DNA from: Gemmiger sp. An194
GTDB taxonomy: Bacteria; Bacillota; Clostridia; Oscillospirales; Ruminococcaceae
Assembly: GCF_002160145.1 (NCBI RefSeq)
Contig: NZ_NFKA01000009.1
Coordinates: 1 to 64,000, forward strand
Length of the DNA stretch: 64,000 nucleotides
Reading direction: 5' to 3'
The number at the start of each line of letters is the position of its first letter. The stretch's first letter is position 1. The notes below the pieces were generated by a model. The model saw only the letters and a program-made list of their open reading frames with translations, searched no databases and was not told where the DNA came from. A program made the position numbers and the translations under genes. This document shows, piece by piece, positions 59,193 to 64,000 of the stretch.

Positions 59193-59222
59193 TAGTATTT
59201 CCGCAGCCCGGGAAGGGTATTC
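59193..59222 (-). promoter_or_regulatory. Sigma-G/F-like promoter of spoVAC-AD-AE
   Basis: On the minus strand GAATA (-35) is followed after 18 bases by AATACTA (-10), close to the forespore sigma consensus (GHATR, CATNHTA). This is the expected forespore timing for spoVA. Confidence 0.5.
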
Positions 59223-59253
59223 GTCAGAGGGCGGCAAAATTAAGGATTGACTA

Positions 59254-59282
59254 TTGTCAGTGTCCGCCGACTGGTGTAGAAT
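59254..59282 (+). promoter_or_regulatory. Promoter of pyrB
   Basis: TTGTCA and TAGAAT with 17 bases between them; divergent from the spoVA promoter. The short leader leaves no room for a pyrimidine attenuator. Confidence 0.65.
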
Positions 59283-59313
59283 AGGAACGATAATAACAAA
59301 GGGGGACTACCTT

Positions 59314-60381
59314 GTGAAGAAACTGATCAGTCCGTTGGATCTTTCCACCGCCGAGATCGACCAGCTGCTTGCTCTGGCCGACCGCATCATCGACGACCCC
59401 GCCGCCTACGCCCACAAATGTGACGGCAAGATCCTGGCCACCCTGTTTTTTGAACCCAGCACCCGCACCCGCCTGAGCTTCGAATCCGCAATGCTTCGGC
59501 TGGGCGGCAAGGTGTTGGGTTTTTCTTCGGCCAATTCCTCCAGTGCCGCCAAGGGCGAAACTGTGGCCGACACCGCCCGCGTGGTCCAGTGCTATGCGGA
59601 TATCATTGCCATGCGCCATCCCCGTGAGGGCGCGGCCACCGCAGCAGCCGCCAAGATCAAGTGCCCGCTGATCAACGCGGGTGACGGCGGCCACCAGCAT
59701 CCCACCCAGACCCTCACCGACCTGCTCACCATCCATCGGCTGAAGGGCCGGCTGAACAATCTGACCATCGGCCTGTGCGGCGATCTGAAGTTCGGCCGCA
59801 CGGTGCACAGCCTGATCCGGGCTATGATGCGCTACGAGGGCATCCGGTTCGTGCTGATCAGCCCCAAGGAGCTGATGATCCCCAGCTACATCCGGGATGA
59901 CATGGCCGCTGCCGGCTTCCCCATCCGTGAGGTGGAAAATCTGGAGGATGCCATCGGCGAGGTGGATGTGCTCTACATGACCCGCGTGCAGGGCGAGCGC
60001 TTCGCGGACCAGGAGGAATACCTGCGCCTGCGGGACCGCTACATCCTGGATGCCGCCAAGATGGCGCTGGCAAAGCCGGACATGATTGTGATGCATCCGC
60101 TGCCCCGGGTCAACGAGATCGCCACCGAGGTGGACGACGACCCCCGCGCCGCTTACTTCGAGCAGGCAAACTTCGGCCGCTTCGTGCGCATGGCGCTGAT
60201 TCTCACCATGCTGGAAAGCGAGACCGACAATCCGGTGATCCCGGAGCATACCGAGGTGCTGGGCGACTGCCAGAACCCCCACTGCATCACCCAGGTGGAA
60301 TCCTCTCTGCCCCGGCTGTACACCCGCAACGAGAAGGGCGTATGCCGCTGCGTGTACTGCGAGCATGAATATCAGGGCTGA
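59314..60381 (+). CDS. pyrB: Aspartate carbamoyltransferase with a PyrI-type zinc domain
   Basis: PyrB condenses carbamoyl phosphate with aspartate, the committed step of pyrimidine synthesis. The first 310 residues are a normal catalytic chain: [16 protein letters not shown] for carbamoyl phosphate, [14 protein letters not shown], and [10 protein letters not shown] for aspartate. The last 37 residues add a zinc-binding domain like the end of the regulatory subunit PyrI: CQNPHC (Cys 319, 324) and CVYCEHEY (Cys 346, 349). The allosteric nucleotide-binding half of PyrI is absent. The start GTG is eight bases after GGGGGA; a longer frame overlaps the promoter. It stands alone. Confidence 0.94.
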   Translation: MKKLISPLDLSTAEIDQLLALADRIIDDPAAYAHKCDGKILATLFFEPSTRTRLSFESAMLRLGGKVLGFSSANSSSAAKGETVADTARVVQCYADIIAMRHPREGAATAAAAKIKCPLINAGDGGHQHPTQTLTDLLTIHRLKGRLNNLTIGLCGDLKFGRTVHSLIRAMMRYEGIRFVLISPKELMIPSYIRDDMAAAGFPIREVENLEDAIGEVDVLYMTRVQGERFADQEEYLRLRDRYILDAAKMALAKPDMIVMHPLPRVNEIATEVDDDPRAAYFEQANFGRFVRMALILTMLESETDNPVIPEHTEVLGDCQNPHCITQVESSLPRLYTRNEKGVCRCVYCEHEYQG

Positions 60382-60392
60382 CCGCCCCGTTT

Positions 60393-60427
60393 CGCCTGCC
60401 TGGCCTGGCCGGGCAGGCGTATTTTTT
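60393..60427 (+). terminator. Terminator of pyrB
   Basis: CGCCTGCC/GGCAGGCG stem followed by TATTTTTT. Confidence 0.75.
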
Positions 60428-60436
60428 CATGGGCTG

Positions 60437-60467
60437 TTCACGAACCGGCCATAAAAAATGCTATAAT
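60437..60467 (+). promoter_or_regulatory. Promoter of prmA-rsmE
   Basis: A TATAAT -10 box with a poor TTCACG -35 at 19 bases. Confidence 0.4.
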
Positions 60468-60504
60468 ATAGAATACTATATATAAGAAACTGAGGTTTTG
60501 ATCT

Positions 60505-61428
60505 ATGCAGTGGACCGACATTCGCATTACCGTACCCAAGGCCCAGGCAGATACCGCCGAGGCCATCGCCACCGGAATCTCCGGCGGCGGCATCTACATT
60601 GAGGACTATTCCGACCTGGAGACCCAGGTGGAGCAGATCGCCCATGTGGACCTGATCGAGCAGGACCTGCTGGACAAGGACCGCACCAAGGTGATCGTGC
60701 ATCTGTATCTGGCGCCGGACGAGAACCCCGCCGAGGTGGTGGAGTTGGTCCGCAGCCGACTGGCCGCCGCCGAGGTGGATTACACTCTGGCCGCCGAGGG
60801 CGTGGAGCAGGACGACTGGGAGAATGGCTGGAAGGCCTATTACCACGCCCTGACCATCGGCCAGCATCTGGCCATCGTGCCCAGCTGGGAGGAGTTTGAC
60901 ACCGACCGTGTGGTCATCAAGCTGGACCCGGGCATGGCCTTCGGCACCGGCACCCACGAGACCACCGCCCTCTGCCTGGAGGTTCTGGACGGCCTGGTGA
61001 AGGGCGGCGAGCGGATGCTGGACATCGGCACCGGCAGCGGTATTCTGGCCATTGCCGCCCTGAAGCTGGGCGCAGTAAGCGCCGAGGGTGTGGACATCGA
61101 CCCCATGTGCGTGCGCACCGCCGGTGAGAATGCCGCCCTGAACGGGGTGGACGACAAGCTGAAGGTGCTGATCGGCGATCTGTCCGACAAGGCCACCGGT
61201 ACCTACAACATCATCACCGCCAACATCGTGGCCAACGCCATCCTGAGTCTGGCCCCCCATGTGCCCGCCCTGATGGCGCCCGGCGCCACCTTCATCGCCA
61301 GCGGCGTGATCGATACCCGCCGGGACGAGGTGGTGGAGGGCCTGCGCGCCGCCGGTCTGAACGTGGTCGAGGTGCGCGAGCAGAACGGCTGGGTGGCCAT
61401 CCTGTGCAAAAACGGGGGCGAAGCCTGA
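60505..61428 (+). CDS. prmA: Ribosomal protein L11 methyltransferase
   Basis: PrmA uses S-adenosylmethionine to trimethylate ribosomal protein L11. The 307-residue protein has the N-terminal substrate-binding domain (about 1-100), then the class I methyltransferase fold. DPGMAFGTGTHETTALCLE is the family signature, MLDIGTGSGILAIAALKLGA binds AdoMet, and ITANIVANAILSLAPHVPALM lies in the C-terminal part. It overlaps rsmE by the close TGAGATG junction. Such two-gene units are common, linking ribosomal protein and rRNA methylation. Confidence 0.95.
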   Translation: MQWTDIRITVPKAQADTAEAIATGISGGGIYIEDYSDLETQVEQIAHVDLIEQDLLDKDRTKVIVHLYLAPDENPAEVVELVRSRLAAAEVDYTLAAEGVEQDDWENGWKAYYHALTIGQHLAIVPSWEEFDTDRVVIKLDPGMAFGTGTHETTALCLEVLDGLVKGGERMLDIGTGSGILAIAALKLGAVSAEGVDIDPMCVRTAGENAALNGVDDKLKVLIGDLSDKATGTYNIITANIVANAILSLAPHVPALMAPGATFIASGVIDTRRDEVVEGLRAAGLNVVEVREQNGWVAILCKNGGEA

Positions 61429-61429
61429 G

Positions 61430-62152
61430 ATGCCGCACCGCTATTTTACCAGTGAGATCAACGGCGACACTGCCTGGATCACCGGGACGGATGCCCACCA
61501 CCTGGGCAAGGTGATGCGGGCAAAAACCGGCGAACAGGTGATTCTGTGCGACGGGGCAGGCTTTGACTACGACGGCGTGATCACCGCCATCGAGCCGGAT
61601 GAGGTAACCCTCACCGTTTCCGGCAAGCGGCCCTGCACCGCCGAGCCAAAGGCAAAGGTCACCGTCTTCGCGGGCTACCCCAAGCAGGATAAGCTGGAGC
61701 TGATTCTGCAGAAGTCGGTGGAGCTGGGCGCCGAGCGCATCGTGCCCTTCTTCAGCCGGTTCTGCGTGGTGACCCCCAAAAAGGAGGACCAGAAGAACCA
61801 GCGCTACGCCCGCATTGCCGCCGAGGCTGCCAAGCAGTGCGGCCGGGGCATTCTGCCCGAGGTGGAGCTGCCGATGAATATCAGCCAGCTGCCCGGGCGC
61901 TTTTGTGAATTTGACGCGGTGCTCTTTTTCTACGAAAAGGGCGGCCGGCCGCTGCGTCAGTGCGTGCCCGCTGAAGGCGGCCGCATCGCCCTGATCACCG
62001 GGGCGGAGGGCGGCTTCTCGGAGGAGGAGGCCCAGGCGCTCATCGACGCGGGTGCCACTCCCGTAGGCCTTGGCCCCCGCATTCTGCGGTGTGAGACCGC
62101 GCCCATTGCCGCCCTGGCCGCAGTGATGACCCTGACCGGCGATCTGGAGTAA
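61430..62152 (+). CDS. rsmE: 16S rRNA (uracil-1498-N3) methyltransferase
   Basis: RsmE methylates U1498 in the decoding region of 16S rRNA. The 240-residue SPOUT-family protein has the N-terminal PUA-like domain (HRYFTSEINGDTAWITGTDAHHLGKVMRAKTGE split over residues 3-34) and the trefoil-knot domain with ERIVPFFSRFCVV, ITGAEGGFSEEEA and GLGPRILRCETAPIAALAAV. It starts one base after the prmA stop. Confidence 0.95.
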   Translation: MPHRYFTSEINGDTAWITGTDAHHLGKVMRAKTGEQVILCDGAGFDYDGVITAIEPDEVTLTVSGKRPCTAEPKAKVTVFAGYPKQDKLELILQKSVELGAERIVPFFSRFCVVTPKKEDQKNQRYARIAAEAAKQCGRGILPEVELPMNISQLPGRFCEFDAVLFFYEKGGRPLRQCVPAEGGRIALITGAEGGFSEEEAQALIDAGATPVGLGPRILRCETAPIAALAAVMTLTGDLE

Positions 62153-62185
62153 TTCCCATTCCTTGCGAAAGGAGATCTTTGCGCT

Positions 62186-62887
62186 ATGAACCACCCCCTT
62201 GCATCCCCCCGTGCCCGCCGCTGGGCCGCGGCCGCAGCTCTGCTGCTGGTCTGCCTGGCAGGCGGCGCGGCCGTGCTGGCGTTCCGGGACCAGCTTTGGG
62301 CCATTCTGACCAGTCAGGCTGCCCGGGACCAGTTCATCGGCTGGGTACAGAGCAAGGGGATCTGGGGCATTCTGGTATTTCTGGCGCTGCAGATTCTGCA
62401 GGTGGTGGTGGCCGTGCTTCCCGGCGAGCCGGTGGAGCTGATGGCCGGTGCCTTGTTCGGCCCGGTGGGCGGCCTGCTCATCTGTCTGGCGGGCATTTTG
62501 CTGGGCAGCATGTTCATCTATGCAGCCATGAAGGTGCTGGGCGCAAAGGCCGTGCCTGCCCAGGCCTTTCACAAGTACCGCTTTTTGCAGGACGAGCAGT
62601 GGGCGCGGCGGGCGCTGTATCTGTTGTTTTTCCTGCCCGGCACCCCCAAGGATATGCTCACCTACATCGGCCCCTTTCTGCCGGTGAAGCCGGGGGAATT
62701 CTTCTTCATCTGCACCCTGGCGCGCATCCCCAGTGTGGTCACCAGCACGGTGGCCGGCAGTAGCCTGGCAGGCGGTGGTATACTGGTGCCCATCGTGATC
62801 TTTGTGGTCATGGGCGCACTGGGCCTTGTCTGTCTGTACGGTGAGCAGCGCATTCTGAACTGGCTCCACCGCCGAAAAGAAACCTGA
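62186..62887 (+). CDS. TVP38/TMEM64 (DedA-like) membrane protein, 233 aa
   Basis: A membrane protein with an N-terminal anchor and four to five further helices. It has the VTT/SNARE-associated core: LPGEPVELMAGALFGPVGGLLICLAG, with the conserved acidic residue and glycines, and the FLPGTPKDMLTYIGPFLPV segment. Family members take part in lipid or envelope transport; the exact role is unknown. AAAGGAGAT is upstream of the ATG, 33 bases after rsmE, so it may share the prmA-rsmE transcript. Confidence 0.88.
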   Translation: MNHPLASPRARRWAAAAALLLVCLAGGAAVLAFRDQLWAILTSQAARDQFIGWVQSKGIWGILVFLALQILQVVVAVLPGEPVELMAGALFGPVGGLLICLAGILLGSMFIYAAMKVLGAKAVPAQAFHKYRFLQDEQWARRALYLLFFLPGTPKDMLTYIGPFLPVKPGEFFFICTLARIPSVVTSTVAGSSLAGGGILVPIVIFVVMGALGLVCLYGEQRILNWLHRRKET

Positions 62888-62898
62888 ATCCATTTTCA

Positions 62899-62934
62899 CC
62901 CGCCGCGGCAAATGCCGCGGCGGGTTCGTTTTTT
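62899..62934 (+). terminator. Terminator after the TVP38 gene
   Basis: CCCGCCGCGGCA/TGCCGCGGCGGG stem followed by TTCGTTTTTT. Confidence 0.9.
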
Positions 62935-62942
62935 GGCAACGC

Positions 62943-62971
62943 TGGAAATTCCGGCCATTGTGTGCTACAAT
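62943..62971 (+). promoter_or_regulatory. Promoter of the DegV gene
   Basis: TGGAAA and TACAAT with 17 bases between them. Confidence 0.5.
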
Positions 62972-63061
62972 TTTTTTAACAGTGATTCCTCGCCCTGTAT
63001 CTTCTACGGGCAGTGTCACAAGCGGGCAGGAGCCCGCAAACAGGAAATGGAGTGGTTTTTC

Positions 63062-63931
63062 ATGGCAGAATATGTGTTGTTCACCGATTCCACCACCGAT
63101 CTGTCGGTGGAGCTGGTGCAGGAGATGCAGGTGGAGGTAATGCCCCTGACCTTTACGCTGGGCGGCAAAAATTACCGCAATTACCCCGATAACCGGGAGC
63201 TTTCCCCCAAGGAATTCTACGACCGGCTGCGGGCCGGTGAGGTGAGCACCACCAGCCAGATCAACCAGGCGGATTTTCTGGATGCCTTCACCCCGGTGCT
63301 GGAGCAGGGAAAGGACATTCTGTACCTGGCCTTCTCCAGCGGCCTTTCCGGCACCTTCAATTCCGCCCGTCTGGCTGCTGAGGATCTGCGGGAGCAGTTC
63401 CCCGAGCGCACCATCGAGGTGATCGATACCCTGCAGGCCAGCATGGGCGAGGGCCTGGCGGTGTATTATGCCGCCTGCCTGAAAAACGAGGGAAAGAGCC
63501 TGCGTGAGGTGGCGGACTGGTTTGTGGAAAACCGCCAGTCCATCTGCGCCTGGTTCACGGTGGATGACTTGATGTTCCTGAAGCGGGGCGGCCGCGTAAG
63601 CGGCGCCGCGGCGGTGGCCGGCACCCTGCTGGGCATCAAGCCGGTACTGCATGTGGATGAAGAAGGCAAGCTGATCCCCATGGAAAAGGTGCGCGGGCGC
63701 AAGGCCAGCCTGGACGCTCTGGTCAAGCACTTTGCCGCCAGCACCTACGACCGCAGCGAGCAGGTGGTCTTTGTGAGCCACGGCGACTGCCTGGAGGACT
63801 GCCGCTATGTGGCCGACAAGATCGCCGCCCTGGGCGTAAAGCGGGTGTGCATCTCCACCATCGGCCCGGTAATCGGCGCCCATTCCGGCCCTGGTACCGT
63901 CGCCCTGTTCTTCCGGGCGGACAAGCGATAA
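63062..63931 (+). CDS. DegV-family fatty-acid-binding protein
   Basis: DegV/FakB proteins hold a fatty acid in a deep pocket and present it to the FakA kinase for activation and lipid synthesis. The 289-residue protein begins AEYVLFTDSTTDLSVEL. The lipid head-group contacts include TSQINQADF and the Ser/Thr patch LAFSSGLSGTFNSARLA, and the conserved FTVDDLMFLKRGGRVSGAAAV with IKPVLHVDEEGKL is present. The start ATG is set by the family N-terminus; a 50-codon extension runs into the promoter. Single gene with its own promoter and terminator. Confidence 0.92.
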   Translation: MAEYVLFTDSTTDLSVELVQEMQVEVMPLTFTLGGKNYRNYPDNRELSPKEFYDRLRAGEVSTTSQINQADFLDAFTPVLEQGKDILYLAFSSGLSGTFNSARLAAEDLREQFPERTIEVIDTLQASMGEGLAVYYAACLKNEGKSLREVADWFVENRQSICAWFTVDDLMFLKRGGRVSGAAAVAGTLLGIKPVLHVDEEGKLIPMEKVRGRKASLDALVKHFAASTYDRSEQVVFVSHGDCLEDCRYVADKIAALGVKRVCISTIGPVIGAHSGPGTVALFFRADKR

Positions 63932-63948
63932 TTTTTCCAAAACAAACA

Positions 63949-63987
63949 AGCGGGCGGGATCGAATGATCCCGCCCGCTTACTTTTTA
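63949..63987 (+). terminator. Terminator after the DegV gene
   Basis: AAGCGGGCGGGATC/GATCCCGCCCGCTT stem followed by ACTTTTTATT. Confidence 0.9.
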
Positions 63988-64000
63988 TTGGATGGCCGCG

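Noticed and set aside
1-64000. tRNA, rRNA or CRISPR loci
   Set aside because: No cloverleaf with CCA end or GGTTCGAATCC-type T loop outside coding or leader DNA, no rRNA signature, and no spacer-separated direct repeats were seen by eye.

Overview
The window reads as chromosome of a spore-forming, GC-rich Firmicute, most likely class Clostridia near Oscillospiraceae/Ruminococcaceae. The sporulation genes spoIIP, gpr and spoVAC-AD-AE, the tRNA-responsive T-box leader, the strong AGGAGG ribosome sites and occasional TTG/GTG starts support this. Species was not determined.

Positions 1 to about 4200 are mobile-element DNA: an insertion-sequence-like terminus that cuts off a small SLOG-like gene, an XRE regulator facing an array of TATAGCCTA operators, a small unknown protein, a MobC-relaxase that has become one open frame (with a preserved internal start), a hairpin-rich candidate oriT, a TnpV-type protein and a ParB-like protein. 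No integrase is visible. Chromosomal housekeeping begins at ppdK.

Positions 4.3-19.2 kb carry ppdK, pth, a WG-repeat lipoprotein, a D,D-carboxypeptidase, a nitroreductase, a MacAB-type efflux operon, and an AraC regulator divergent from a three-gene catabolic operon of unknown substrate (GPH transporter, amidohydrolase, creatininase-like enzyme).

Positions 19.3-28.5 kb, all on the minus strand, are one compact aromatic amino acid operon: pheA-aroB-aroC-aroEK(fusion)-aroQ-aroF-aroA-tyrA, followed by a WYL regulator. It covers the route from erythrose-4-phosphate and PEP to phenylpyruvate and 4-hydroxyphenylpyruvate. Next comes a small lipid/membrane operon (plsC, a one-TM protein and a coupled 57-residue protein).

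Positions 30.4-37.4 kb hold a maltodextrin-type locus: lacI, solute-binding protein, two permeases, malQ, and a divergent YesL/DUF624 gene. Two identical LacI-type palindromes lie between lacI and yesL. From 37.4 to 49 kb there is an MFS exporter behind a five-codon leader ORF and attenuator-like hairpins, a 1531-residue surface protein that joins two metallophosphatase folds, a YtcJ-type amidohydrolase, an AGCS amino acid symporter controlled by a lysine riboswitch, and an Asp-box lipoprotein.

Positions 49-64 kb carry asnS under a T-box with an AAC specifier, spoIIP and gpr, rpsT, a leucine-rich wall/membrane protein with a long TPEP repeat stalk, a Na/Pi cotransporter-PhoU fusion, spoVAC-AD-AE with a sigma-G-like promoter, pyrB carrying a PyrI-type zinc domain, prmA-rsmE, a TVP38 membrane protein and a DegV protein. 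No tRNA, rRNA or CRISPR array was seen.
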